From: Actinomycetota bacterium
Lineage (GTDB): Bacteria; Actinomycetota; CADDZG01; JAHWKV01; JAOPZY01
DNA length: 64,000 bases
Reading direction: 5' to 3'
Assembly: GCA_035765775.1 (NCBI GenBank)
Contig: DASTWV010000043.1
Span: 62,001 to 126,000, forward strand
The position numbers and the translations under genes were made by a program. Within the stretch, counting starts at the first letter, position 1; every line of letters begins with the position of its first letter. The notes under the pieces were generated by a model. It saw only the letters and a program-made list of their open reading frames with translations, was not told where the DNA came from and did no database searches. This document shows, in pieces, positions 26,296 to 37,790 of the stretch.

Positions 26296-27486
26296 CTACT
26301 CGTCGAAGACGCCGCCCTCGAAGACCCGGCTCTGGGTGATGTCCTCGGCCTCGATGGTCACCAGGTCGCCCTTGGTGAGGGTCCGGCCCCGGTCGGCCGC
26401 CTCGAAGAGCCGGATCGCCTGGCGCATGCGCAGCCGCTCGATGGCGTTGCGCACCGACCGCCCGTTGGCGAAGTTGGGCTGCTCCCGGCGGAGGGCCATG
26501 TACTGCTCGAAGGCCTGCTCGGCGTCCGGGCTGAACCGGTAGCGCTGGGTGCTCATCATCAGGCGGGCGATGCCCATCAGCTCGGGCAGCGAGTAGTCGG
26601 GAAACTCCAGGTGGTGGGCAATGCGGGAGGAGATGCCCGGGACGTCGCCGAAGAACCGGTCCATCTTGTCCTTGTAGCCGGCCATGATCACCACGAGGTC
26701 CTGGCGGTCGTTCTCCATGACCTGCAGGAGCATCTCGACGGTCTCCTGGCCGTAGTCCCGCTCGTTGTCCAGGCGGTAGATGTTGTAGGCCTCGTCGATG
26801 AAGAGCACGCCCCCCATGGCCCGCTTCAGCACCTCCCGGGTCTTCGGGGCGGTGTGGCCGACGTACTGGCCGACGAGGTCGTCGCGGCTGGCCACCACGA
26901 TATGGCCCTTGCGCACGAAGCCCAGCTTCCACAGGATCTGGCCCATCTTCATGGCCACCGTGGTCTTGCCGGTCCCCGGGTTGCCGGTGAAGGACATGTG
27001 CAGCGTCGGCTGGTCAGACTCCAGGTTGAGGGTCCGTCGCAGGCGGTCGACCAGCAGCAGCGAGGCGATCTCCCGCACCCGCCGCTTAACGACGTCGAGG
27101 GCGACGAGCTCCCGGTCGAGGGCGTCGAGCACATCAAAAATGCGGGAGTCGGTGAAGAGCTTGCCGGCGTCGACCGCCAGGTCGTCGGGCAGTTCGGTGA
27201 GCGGGTCGCTGATCCCGGAGAGGTCCCAGACCTTCTCCACCTCGCCGTAGCGGGTGTAGTCCGGTGCCGCGGCTCCCGGTCCCATGGGCGGCGGTTCCGG
27301 CTTCTTGACTGCAGCCTTCAGCGGGGCGGAGCCTGTCGGCACCGGGGGCGCCGAATCCGGGTTGTCCTCCCGCAGGAGCTCACCCTCCAGATCGTCGTGG
27401 TCGCTCTCCCGCCCAGACCAGCCCAGGCCCTTGGTGGCCATGCGGACCGGGACCTCGGGAGCCGGTTCGTTGTCGCTGTCGCTCAT
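26296..27486 (-). CDS. cbbX: Red-type RuBisCO activase CbbX
   Basis: This 396-residue AAA+ protein remodels inhibited red-type RuBisCO by acting on the large-subunit C-terminus. It has Walker [10 protein letters not shown] (168-176), Walker [12 protein letters not shown] (about 223-233), and pore-region [12 protein letters not shown]. It also shows the CbbX-specific [10 protein letters not shown] and [14 protein letters not shown] (arginine-finger area). The N-terminal about 110 residues, acidic and Pro-rich, exceed the usual CbbX length of about 300. Start ATG 27486 has AAGGAG upstream. It lies downstream of cbbLS on the same strand. Confidence 0.93.
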   Translation of the reverse strand: MSDSDNEPAPEVPVRMATKGLGWSGRESDHDDLEGELLREDNPDSAPPVPTGSAPLKAAVKKPEPPPMGPGAAAPDYTRYGEVEKVWDLSGISDPLTELPDDLAVDAGKLFTDSRIFDVLDALDRELVALDVVKRRVREIASLLLVDRLRRTLNLESDQPTLHMSFTGNPGTGKTTVAMKMGQILWKLGFVRKGHIVVASRDDLVGQYVGHTAPKTREVLKRAMGGVLFIDEAYNIYRLDNERDYGQETVEMLLQVMENDRQDLVVIMAGYKDKMDRFFGDVPGISSRIAHHLEFPDYSLPELMGIARLMMSTQRYRFSPDAEQAFEQYMALRREQPNFANGRSVRNAIERLRMRQAIRLFEAADRGRTLTKGDLVTIEAEDITQSRVFEGGVFDE

Positions 27487-27589
27487 GGTCGCTCCTTGGT
27501 TGGGCGGTACGACGGTGTAGGACCGCTACCGGACTGATACCCGGAAAGGATGCCCGGGCTTTCGGGCGAAACATCCGCGGGGGGTGGCG

Positions 27590-27620
27590 CCGGCGGGGAG
27601 GAGGTGCGCCCCCCCGCCGG
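27590..27620 (-). terminator. Stem-loop between cbbS and cbbX
   Basis: CCGGCGGGG (27590-27598) pairs with CCCCGCCGG (27612-27620) in the 154-nt cbbS-cbbX gap. There is no U-run, so it may attenuate read-through to cbbX or protect the cbbLS mRNA 3' end rather than terminate fully. Confidence 0.5.
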
Positions 27621-27640
27621 CCACTTGCAACGGTTGTGGC

Positions 27641-28087
27641 TTAGTTGCCGTGGTACGACGACACGGACTCCCCGTAGCGTTCGCCGTGGGGCTTGTCGTT
27701 CGAGTACGACCGCAGCGTGTAGCGGATCACCCGGTCGTTGCTCTCCTCGCGCACCAGGTCGAACCCGGGCTCGTTCTCCGGCCGGTGCACGATGAACTGC
27801 AGGCCGGTGGTCTGCTTGGTCAGCTTCGGGTTGTAGAGCGTGACCCGGATGTAGTGGTTCGGGTACGCCTCCCGGCAGCGGTTGACCTCGAACAGGCCGG
27901 CGGCCGCGTCCTTGGCGTCGAAGTCCGGGAAGCCCCACATCTCCCAATAGACGTTGCGGGGGTGCGGGTCGTCGGTGAACTCGACGGCCACTGCCCAGCC
28001 GTTGTCGATGCCGTACTGGATCTGGGCCCTGATCTCGTCGTCGGTCAGCGCCGGCAGGTACGAGAAGGTGCCCTGCGTGATGTGCAT
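27641..28087 (-). CDS. cbbS: RuBisCO small subunit, red type
   Basis: This 148-residue small subunit begins MHITQGTFSYLPALTDDEI, typical of red-type (form IC/ID/IE) enzymes. The core has YGIDNGWAVAVEFTDDPHPRN and YWEMWGFPDF. The C-terminal extension (about 105-148) matches the extra beta-hairpin of red-type small subunits. It lies 33 nt after cbbL. Confidence 0.95.
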   Translation of the reverse strand: MHITQGTFSYLPALTDDEIRAQIQYGIDNGWAVAVEFTDDPHPRNVYWEMWGFPDFDAKDAAAGLFEVNRCREAYPNHYIRVTLYNPKLTKQTTGLQFIVHRPENEPGFDLVREESNDRVIRYTLRSYSNDKPHGERYGESVSSYHGN

Positions 28088-28120
28088 TCGTCAGTCTCCT
28101 TACTCTCTTCCCGGTACCTA

Positions 28121-29707
<1,587 letters not shown>

Positions 29708-29718
29708 TCAGATCCTTC

Positions 29719-29738
29719 CATTAGATAATGGTCTAATG
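29719..29738. promoter_or_regulatory. Probable CbbR operator
   Basis: CATTAGA-TAATGG-TCTAATG is a perfect 7-bp inverted repeat that contains the LysR T-N11-A pattern. It sits in the 192-nt divergent gap between cbbL (29578) and cbbR (29771), 33 nt before cbbR, as expected for an autoregulated CbbR site. Confidence 0.65.
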
Positions 29739-29770
29739 CACGACGGCACCGGCGACGGGAGTTGCAGGCG

Positions 29771-30700
29771 ATGACGTTCTCCCAGCTCCGCACCTTCTTG
29801 GAGGTCGCCCGGCAGGGCTCGGTCCGGGGCGCCGCCGCCACACTGCTCATCACCGAGCCGTCGGTCTCGGCCGCCCTCGCCGCCCTGCGGGACGAGATGC
29901 AGGTACCCCTGGTCGAGCGCGAGGGCCGGGGCATCCGCCTCACCGCGGCGGGCAACGAACTCGCCCGCCACGCCGCCCAGATCCTGGGCCTGTCCGACCA
30001 GGCGGTGCGCCGGGTCCGTGAGGCCGCCGGGCAGGCGGCCCCGCTCAAGCTGGTGGCCGTCACGACGGCCAGCGAATATGTCCTCCCGCCGATCCTCAAG
30101 GTCTACCGGCAGGCCCACCCCGGCGTCCAGCTGCGGATGGAGGTGGGCAACCGGGCATCGGTCATCGACCGGCTGTCGGCGCGGGAGGCCGACCTCGGCT
30201 TCGGGGGCCGCCCGCCCGAGGGCCGGGGCCTCGTGGGTACCCCGTTCCTGAACAACGAGCTGATCGTTGTGGGCCCGGGCGACCACCCCCTGGCCGGGGA
30301 GCCCGCCTTCGAGCCCGCCCGCCTGTCCCGGGAAACCTGGCTGGTGCGCGAGCCGGGCTCGGGCACCCGGGAGACCACCGAGGAGTTCTGGGCGCAGTCC
30401 CAGTTCCAGGTGTCGTCGCTCATGACCCTGGGTTCGAACGGGGCGGTGAAGCAGTCGGCGGCTGCGGGCCTGGGGATCACACTCATCTCCCGGCATGCCG
30501 TGGCGGCGCAGCTGGCCAGCGGGTCGCTGCGGGCGCTCCCGGTCGAGGGGACCCCCCTGCGGCGGTCGTGGTACGTGCTCTACCCGGAGGACAACCCGCT
30601 CTCGGGCAGCGCCTCCCAGTTCCTGGACCTCGTGCAGTCGCCGGGCGTGAAGACGGCGGTGGACGACTGGTTCGGGGCCGCCGCCATCGCCCGGCCCTAA
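29771..30700 (+). CDS. cbbR: LysR-family regulator CbbR
   Basis: This 309-residue LysR protein has an N-terminal winged helix (MTFSQLRTFLEVARQGSVRG; ITEPSVSAALAALRDE). Its periplasmic-binding-like effector domain has LKLVAVTTASEYVLPPIL and AAGLGITLISRHAV. Divergent placement next to cbbLS and the shared palindrome identify it as the cbb operon activator. ATG 29771 was chosen; an ATG at 29762 is also in frame. Confidence 0.9.
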   Translation: MTFSQLRTFLEVARQGSVRGAAATLLITEPSVSAALAALRDEMQVPLVEREGRGIRLTAAGNELARHAAQILGLSDQAVRRVREAAGQAAPLKLVAVTTASEYVLPPILKVYRQAHPGVQLRMEVGNRASVIDRLSAREADLGFGGRPPEGRGLVGTPFLNNELIVVGPGDHPLAGEPAFEPARLSRETWLVREPGSGTRETTEEFWAQSQFQVSSLMTLGSNGAVKQSAAAGLGITLISRHAVAAQLASGSLRALPVEGTPLRRSWYVLYPEDNPLSGSASQFLDLVQSPGVKTAVDDWFGAAAIARP

Positions 30701-30764
30701 ATTTTTCTTCGCGACCTTTCGTTTTTCTGCGGTTTTTGTCGGTGCGCCTCAGTTATCTGAGGGT

Positions 30765-31685
30765 ATGAACGATGTTGATCGTAAGATAGCTCTTCTCGCC
30801 GAGCGCCAGCACGGCGTGGTGGAGCTCAAGCAGGTACTGGCCCTCGGGGCGAGCCGGGAGGAGGTCGAAGCCCGGCTGGGTCGCGGCCAGCTGGTGCAGA
30901 TCTTCCCGCGGGCCTACCGGCTCGGGGCGGGCGAGCCTCCGTTCGAGCAGACCATGATGGCCGCCACCTTGGCAGCGGGCGGCGGGGCGGTGGCGTCCCA
31001 TCGGGCCGCGGCCAACCTCCACGGGCTTCCCGGCATCGCCCGGTGGGCGGAGATCACCGTGCCCCACCAGCGCCGGGTGCGCCTTGAAGGCATCACCGCC
31101 TTCCGGGCGCGCAGGCTGCCGGAGGAGGACCGGGCTCTGGTGCAGGGAATCCCGGTGACCACCCCCGGACGGACGTTGCTGGACCTCGCGAGCCTTTTCC
31201 CTGTCGAGCGCCTCGGGCGCGCACTGGCCCACTGCTTGATCCACAAGCTGGTCACGCGGGCGGAACTGCAAGGCCGCACGGAATCCCCATTGCAAGGCCA
31301 TGCCGGCATCCCGGCGGTGCGGACGTTGTTGGAAGCCTGGCCCGTCTCGGCCCGCCCAATCGGCAGTGAGTTTGAACTGGAGCTCTACCGGGCGCTGGAT
31401 GAGGCAGGCATCGAGCGCCCCGAGCCGCAGTGCCGGGTGGTCCTCCCGGACGGGACGGTGCGCTTCATTGACTTCGGCTATCCCCGGATCCGTTTCGGCC
31501 TGGAGGCGGAGGGCTTCGTCTGGCACGGATCACGGCCGGCCTGGGAGCGGGACCGCGTGCGGCACAACGAACTCATCGCTGCCGGTTGGGACTACCTCAC
31601 CATCACCTGGGGGCTGCTCCACGACCACCCGGACCAGGTAGCGGACCTGGTGCGGCGTTCGTTGGCGATCCGTTCGGGAAGCTAG
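30765..31685 (+). CDS. AbiEi-like antitoxin domain/DUF559-type endonuclease-fold protein
   Basis: This 306-residue protein, common in Actinobacteria, has an N-terminal winged helix like the AbiEi antitoxin (RQHGVVELKQVLALGASREEV...GRGQLVQIFPRAYRLG). The middle has ASHRAAANLHGL, and the C-terminus has a Vsr/DUF559-like restriction-endonuclease fold. There the catalytic-type residues are EFELELYRAL, DGTVRFIDFGYP and FGLEAEGF. No AbiEii nucleotidyltransferase toxin is adjacent, so it is an orphan. It lies between cbbR and prk without a visible link to carbon fixation. Function unknown. Confidence 0.75.
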   Translation: MNDVDRKIALLAERQHGVVELKQVLALGASREEVEARLGRGQLVQIFPRAYRLGAGEPPFEQTMMAATLAAGGGAVASHRAAANLHGLPGIARWAEITVPHQRRVRLEGITAFRARRLPEEDRALVQGIPVTTPGRTLLDLASLFPVERLGRALAHCLIHKLVTRAELQGRTESPLQGHAGIPAVRTLLEAWPVSARPIGSEFELELYRALDEAGIERPEPQCRVVLPDGTVRFIDFGYPRIRFGLEAEGFVWHGSRPAWERDRVRHNELIAAGWDYLTITWGLLHDHPDQVADLVRRSLAIRSGS

Positions 31686-31698
31686 TCCCGTACGGGAA

Positions 31699-31751
31699 AA
31701 GTTCTGGGGACATTTTTCCGGCAAAATGACGGCAAAACTTCCCCAGAACTT
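31699..31751. repeat. Palindromic element (dispersed family, copy 2)
   Basis: AAGTTCTGGGG (31699-31709) is the perfect complement of CCCCAGAACTT (31741-31751). The interior ACATTTTTCCGGCAAAATGA plus CGGCAAAACTT closely matches the copy at 42973-43023. It occupies the gap between the AbiEi-like gene and prk (converging genes). Confidence 0.8.
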
Positions 31752-31767
31752 CCGACGAGCCCGAAAG

Positions 31768-32748
31768 CTACCGAGTGGCCGCCGCCCCCACGAGCTGGAA
31801 GACAATCAACAGCTGGGTGAGCGCCAGGCTCTCGCTCCGCTTGGTCTGGTTGGCATCGATGAAGACCCCGATGGCATCCCGGTTCAGCTCACCGTCCGGG
31901 TGCGCCATCTTGTCCCAGATGATCTCCTCGGCGGCGGCCGAGACCTCGGGGGGCACGGAGCCGTCGATCTCCAGCACGTCCACCGGCTTGCCCCGGTCCC
32001 GGGCGAGGTGGAAGCGGATCGGCTCGTAGCGCGGGGTGCGGGTCTCGGCGGCGATCTCGGCCAGGTAGGGGTGGGGCAGGGTCGGCCGGAGCGTCAGCTT
32101 CACGTTGTACTTGGTGGAGTCGTAGCTCAGGTCCCCGCCCGGCGGCATGAAGCGCACCACGATGTCGGCGTGCTCGCGCTGGGGCTCGATGAACTCCTTG
32201 GAGTCCGGCTCCCGGCGCTGCATGTCGGCGATGACCTCGTCGATGGTGTAATTGCGCTTCGAGGTGTCCCGCTTCACCTTCCAGGCGGCCCGCAGCTCCT
32301 GGGGCGGGTCGAGGAAGATCTTCACGTCGAAGCAGTCCCGCATCGGCTTGGTCGAGAAGCCCAGCAGGCCCTCGATCACGCAGATGTCGTTCGGCTCGAA
32401 CAGCTCCGGGGCATCGAGCGTGCCGTGATGATGGTTGTAGACCGGCTTCAGGATCGGCTCGCCGATGGCCAGGAGCTGGAGGTGCTGCTCCATGATCTCC
32501 ATGTAGTTGCAATCCGGGTGGAGCGGCGTGAGCTGGACGACCTTGCGGGCCTCCCGGTCGTAGCGGTGGTAGTCGTCGGTGCAGATGGCATTGACCCGGT
32601 GCCGGCCGAAGATGTTCTCGATGCCGGCGGTCAGGGTGGTCTTCCCGGCTGCGGAGTCCCCGACAACGCCCAGCATGATCGGCCGCCGGCCATTGCGGCC
32701 GCCGTTGGTTCCCCGAGAGTTGTGCAACCCGAAGGGGCTCATGGCCAT
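31768..32748 (-). CDS. prk: Phosphoribulokinase
   Basis: This 326-residue kinase makes ribulose-1,5-bisphosphate from Ru5P and ATP. It has a P-loop GDSAAGKTT (about 30-38), the substrate region CTDDYHRYDREARK, EGLLGFSTKPMRDCFDVKIFLDP (Walker B region) and YNHHHGT. It carries no CP12-type redox extension. It is transcribed toward the AbiEi-like gene, divergently from rpe-tkt. ATG 32748 is preceded by GAGGAGAACCTAGGCG. Confidence 0.93.
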   Translation of the reverse strand: MAMSPFGLHNSRGTNGGRNGRRPIMLGVVGDSAAGKTTLTAGIENIFGRHRVNAICTDDYHRYDREARKVVQLTPLHPDCNYMEIMEQHLQLLAIGEPILKPVYNHHHGTLDAPELFEPNDICVIEGLLGFSTKPMRDCFDVKIFLDPPQELRAAWKVKRDTSKRNYTIDEVIADMQRREPDSKEFIEPQREHADIVVRFMPPGGDLSYDSTKYNVKLTLRPTLPHPYLAEIAAETRTPRYEPIRFHLARDRGKPVDVLEIDGSVPPEVSAAAEEIIWDKMAHPDGELNRDAIGVFIDANQTKRSESLALTQLLIVFQLVGAAATR

Positions 32749-33258
32749 CGCCTAGGTTCTCCTCCGCTCGACTCCGACTCGACCCGACTCGACCCAACCG
32801 GACCCCAGAAGGGGCTGCTGCACCAACGCCAACCTGCAACGGGGTATTAGGTCCCAAGGCTAGGGCGACCTGGGTTCGTGGCAATCCCCCGCCGTAGGTA
32901 TGGTCCCGAGTATTCCCCGGTCACCTGGCGGGGTGATCCATGCAGGGTAACAACTTTGGGGTCCCCGATGCATCTCAGCGCAGTCCAAGGCGCCGAAGGG
33001 CCAGAACCGGTCACACTTGGGCATGAGAAGCCGCGGGAGCGGCTTCACCCCACAGGGTGAGACCGCCTCAACCTGGGGCCTGACATTGCCGGGGGGTCAT
33101 CCTCCGGCTGGGCTTTGACCCTCCCTTTCACCCGGTGGTGGAATAGCGGCGCGGCGGCCCGACCGGCTACCGTATCGCCGGCCATGACCACGCTTGATGC
33201 CCACGCTGACGCCCCACCGACGCCCGACGAGGTGAACCGACCCCATGAACCCGACTCC
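32749..33258. other. Long non-coding gap with strong hairpins between prk and rpe
   Basis: This divergent gap of over 430 nt holds no convincing gene. Just upstream of prk is a CGACTC/CGACC repeat-rich stretch (about 32767-32800). Further right, GAAGCCGC-GGGA-GCGGCTTC (33027-33046) is a perfect 8-bp stem with a GNRA-type loop. It overlaps by two bases a second hairpin, TCACCC-CACA-GGGTGA (33045-33060). The plus strand is the leader of rpe-tkt. I could not match it to a known riboswitch. Confidence 0.45.
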
Positions 33259-34014
33259 ATGACTCCCCGTAATTGGATTGTCCCGTCCGTGCTCAACGCC
33301 GACCCGGGGCGCCTCTACGACGAGGTGGCCCGCCTCGACGCCGCCGGCGTCGACGCCATCCAGTGGGACGTGATGGACGGCCACTTCGTCCCCAACCTGA
33401 CCTTCGGTCCGGCGTTCATCAAGGCGTGCCGGGCGGCCAGCAGCGTGCCGTTCGAGGCCCACCTGATGATCGAGGCGCCCGAGCGCTGGATCGGCGAGTA
33501 CGTGGAGGCCGGCTGCGAGACCGTGATCGTCCAGGTGGAGGCCAGCGTCCACCTGCACCGCACCCTGCAGGAGATCCGCCGCATGGGGGCCAAATCGGGC
33601 GTCGCCCTGAACCCGCACACCCCGTTGGAGTCGATCCGCTACGTGCTGGACTCCATCGACCACCTGCTGGTGATGACGGTGAACCCGGGCTTCGGCGGGC
33701 AGGCCTACATCGCCGAGATGGAGCCCAAGATCGCCGACGCCCGGGCGATGATCGACGCCACCGGGCGGGACATCCCGCTCGAGGTGGACGGCGGCATCGC
33801 ACCCCCGACGATCGGCGCGGCAGGGGCGGCCGGGGCGGACATGTTCGTGGTGGGCTCGGCCCTCTTCCGCCACCCCGACGGCATCGCCGCGTGTGTGGCA
33901 GAGTGCCGCGCGAACCTGGCGGCGGCGCTGGAGGACGCCGGCCCTGTTGCCCCGCTGGCCGCGGGCGGTGGAGCCGAAGACGGGAGCGCCAGAGAGAAAG
34001 TGAGCGACCGATGA
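33259..34014 (+). CDS. rpe: Ribulose-phosphate 3-epimerase
   Basis: This is a 251-residue TIM-barrel enzyme interconverting Ru5P and Xu5P. Signatures: [26 protein letters not shown] (metal and catalytic Asp), [24 protein letters not shown] and [14 protein letters not shown] 33259 starts at the conserved fold; ATG 33184 would add 25 residues. Its stop overlaps the transketolase start (ATGA). It serves the regenerative Calvin cycle or pentose phosphate pathway. The C-terminal Ala/Gly-rich tail is slightly longer than usual. Confidence 0.94.
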   Translation: MTPRNWIVPSVLNADPGRLYDEVARLDAAGVDAIQWDVMDGHFVPNLTFGPAFIKACRAASSVPFEAHLMIEAPERWIGEYVEAGCETVIVQVEASVHLHRTLQEIRRMGAKSGVALNPHTPLESIRYVLDSIDHLLVMTVNPGFGGQAYIAEMEPKIADARAMIDATGRDIPLEVDGGIAPPTIGAAGAAGADMFVVGSALFRHPDGIAACVAECRANLAAALEDAGPVAPLAAGGGAEDGSAREKVSDR

Positions 34015-36101
34015 GCCCGACCGAAACCCTGTCCAAAATCATCTCGCCACCGGCCTACGGCAGCGAGGCGGAGCTCCTCGCCATCGACACGATCCGCACG
34101 CTGGCCGCCGACGCCGTGCAGGCCGCCAACTCGGGCCACCCGGGCGCCCCGATGGGCCTCGCCCCCGCCGCCTACGTGCTGTGGACCCGGTTCCTGCGCC
34201 ACAACCCGGCCAATCCCGGGTGGGCCAACCGGGACCGCTTCGTGCTCTCCTGCGGCCACGCCTCGATGCTGCTGTACTCGCTGCTCTACCTGACCGGCTA
34301 CGGGCTCGAGCTCGAGGACATCAAGAATTTCCGGCAGCGGGGATCGCTGACCCCCGGGCACCCGGAGTACCGCCACACCAAGGGCGTCGAGACCACCACC
34401 GGCCCCCTCGGGGCGGGCTTCGCCACCGGGGTCGGCATGGCGATCGCCGAGCGGATCCTGGCCGATCGGTTCAACAAGCCGGGCTTCAGCGTGGTCAACC
34501 ACTTCACCTACGCCTTCTGCTCGGACGGCGACGTCATGGAGGGCGTGTCGCACGAGGCCGCCTCGCTGGCCGGGCACCTGCGCCTGGGCAAGCTCATCTA
34601 CCTGTACGACGCCAACGAGATCACCATCGACGGCCCCACGTCGCTGGCGTTCACCGAGGACGTCGGCCGGCGCTTCGAGGCCTACCAGTGGCACGTGCAG
34701 CACGTCTATGACGGCAACGACCTCGACGCCCTGACGACCGCCTACGAGGCGGCGCAGGCCGACCCCCGGCCATCGATCATCGTCACCCGCACCCACATCG
34801 GCTACGGCGCCCCCACACGCCAGGACTCCGAGCTGGCCCATGGCCAGGCCCTGGGCGAGGACGAGGTCCGGGGGACCAAGATCCGCTACGGCTGGGACCC
34901 GGACAAGAAGTTCTTCGTGCCCGACGAGGCCCTCGCCACCTGGCGGAAGGCCCTGGACCGGGGCACGGAGGTCGAGGGGACCTGGACCTACCTCATGGAC
35001 CGCTACCGGGCGGAGTTTCCCGAGGACGCCGCCGAGCTGGAACGGGTCCTGGAGGGCCGGCTGCCCGAGGGCTGGGACGCCGACCTGCCGACGGTCGGCC
35101 CCGAGAAGGCCCTGGCCACCCGGGTCTCGTCGAACATGGCGATCAACGCCGCCGCCGGCAGGCTGCCCGAGCTGATCGGTGGCTCGGCCGACCTCACCGG
35201 GTCCAACGGCACCGAGATCAAAGGCGGCGGGGTGCTCGGTCCCGAGGCCGGCGGCCGCAACATCCACTACGGGGTGCGGGAGCACGCCATGGGGTCGATC
35301 CTGAACGGGATGGCGCTGCACGGCGGCGTGCGTCCCTTCGGCGGCACGTTCCTCATCTTCTCGGACTACATGCGCCCCGCGGTCCGCCTAGCGGCGCTCA
35401 TGGCGATCCCCAGCATCTTCGTGTACTCGCACGACTCGATCGGCCAGGGCGAGGACGGCCCGACCCACCAGCCGGTGGAGCACCTCGCCAGCTTGCGGGC
35501 GATGCCCGGGCTGTGCGTGATCCGGCCGGCGGACGCCAACGAGGCGGTCGAGGCCTGGCGGGTGACGCTCAGCCAGCGCAGCGAGCCGGTGGCGCTCGTC
35601 CTCACCCGGCAGAACGTCCCCACCCTGGACCGGACCCGGCTGGCGCCGGCGGCCGGTCTGGCGAAGGGCGCCTACGTGCTGTCGGACCCGCCGGCGGCCA
35701 ACGGCGGGTCGCCCGACCCGGACCTGATCCTCATCGGCACCGGCTCCGAGGTGTTCCTCTGTGTCGAGGCGGCCGACCGTCTCACGGCCGAGGGAGTTCG
35801 CACCCGGGTGGTCAGCATGCCGTCGTGGGAGCTCTTCGAGCGCCAGCCGCAGAGCTACCGGGACGAGGTGCTGCCCCCGGCCGTCCGGGCCCGCCTCTCG
35901 GTGGAGTGCCTGTCGACCTTCGGGTGGGAGCGCTACGTCGGGGAGGCTGGCGGCTCGCTCGGCCTCGACCACTTCGGCGCCTCGGCACCCGGGGGCACGC
36001 TGCTGGCGGAATTCGGCTTCACGGTGGACAACGTGGTGGCGCACGCCCGAGCAGTTCTGGAGAAGCAGGGGAGGGCGGCCGCTCCCCTGCCGACTCCGTA
36101 G
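34011..36101 (+). CDS. tkt: Transketolase
   Basis: This 696-residue ThDP enzyme is of normal length. Motifs: [20 protein letters not shown], the ThDP-binding [25 protein letters not shown], the second-domain [36 protein letters not shown] and FGASAPGG. It is coupled to rpe by a 4-nt overlap. It provides carbon rearrangement for the Calvin cycle. A short hairpin GAGAGCC/GGCTCTC (36108-36128) follows the stop. Confidence 0.95.
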   Translation: MSPTETLSKIISPPAYGSEAELLAIDTIRTLAADAVQAANSGHPGAPMGLAPAAYVLWTRFLRHNPANPGWANRDRFVLSCGHASMLLYSLLYLTGYGLELEDIKNFRQRGSLTPGHPEYRHTKGVETTTGPLGAGFATGVGMAIAERILADRFNKPGFSVVNHFTYAFCSDGDVMEGVSHEAASLAGHLRLGKLIYLYDANEITIDGPTSLAFTEDVGRRFEAYQWHVQHVYDGNDLDALTTAYEAAQADPRPSIIVTRTHIGYGAPTRQDSELAHGQALGEDEVRGTKIRYGWDPDKKFFVPDEALATWRKALDRGTEVEGTWTYLMDRYRAEFPEDAAELERVLEGRLPEGWDADLPTVGPEKALATRVSSNMAINAAAGRLPELIGGSADLTGSNGTEIKGGGVLGPEAGGRNIHYGVREHAMGSILNGMALHGGVRPFGGTFLIFSDYMRPAVRLAALMAIPSIFVYSHDSIGQGEDGPTHQPVEHLASLRAMPGLCVIRPADANEAVEAWRVTLSQRSEPVALVLTRQNVPTLDRTRLAPAAGLAKGAYVLSDPPAANGGSPDPDLILIGTGSEVFLCVEAADRLTAEGVRTRVVSMPSWELFERQPQSYRDEVLPPAVRARLSVECLSTFGWERYVGEAGGSLGLDHFGASAPGGTLLAEFGFTVDNVVAHARAVLEKQGRAAAPLPTP

Positions 36102-36257
36102 CGCCCATGAGAGCCCGGTAACGGCTCTCTAACCGGACGGAGCGCCCTCCACCAATTTCGAGCAGCTTCCAAATAGGAAAACACGGGTAAGCGAGCGGAC
36201 TCGGGGAGCAGCAGAGTCGGTCCTCGACGGGGGACCGGGGTGGAGGGAGGCTGGCGC

Positions 36258-37448
<1,191 letters not shown>

Positions 37449-37790
37449 ATGGCAAGCCAGCTCTCGACCTACCTGTTCGTCTTCGTCCTGGGGACGTTCA
37501 TCGGCCTGGACGTCATCAAGCGGGTCAGCCCGCTGCTGCACACCCCGCTGATGTCGCTGACCAACGCCATCGCCGCCATCGCCGTCGTGGGCGCCATCCT
37601 GCTGGCGGGGCGCACCGGCAGCAAGGTGGCCACCGTCCTGGGCACCGCCGCCATCGTCGCCTCGATGGCCAACGTCGTCGGTGGGTTCTGGATCACCGAC
37701 CGGATGCTGAAGATGTTCAAGACCAAGGCCGCCCCGGCCAAGAGTGAAGCCAAGAGTGCGGTCGAGAGTGCGGAAGGCGGGGCGAAGTAG
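37449..37790 (+). CDS. pntAB: NAD(P) transhydrogenase alpha subunit, membrane part (PntAB)
   Basis: This 113-residue membrane dII fragment has helices at about 5-25, 35-55 and 60-82 (YLFVFVLGTFIGLDVIKRVS; PLMSLTNAIAAIAVVGAILL). A charged C-terminal tail rich in Lys/Ala/Glu is longer than in many PntAB proteins. It starts immediately after pntAA and ends immediately before pntB. Confidence 0.92.
   Translation: MASQLSTYLFVFVLGTFIGLDVIKRVSPLLHTPLMSLTNAIAAIAVVGAILLAGRTGSKVATVLGTAAIVASMANVVGGFWITDRMLKMFKTKAAPAKSEAKSAVESAEGGAK

Noticed and set aside
32880-33060. Known riboswitch (c-di-AMP/ydaO or cobalamin type) in the prk-rpe gap
   Set aside because: Short fragments such as GGGGTGATCC and GCAGGGT recall ydaO, but the conserved downstream motif is missing and the order does not fit.
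33273-36101. Extended transketolase start overlapping rpe (942 codons)
   Set aside because: The first ~246 codons are the rpe gene read out of frame; the transketolase proper starts at ATG 34011 overlapping the rpe stop.
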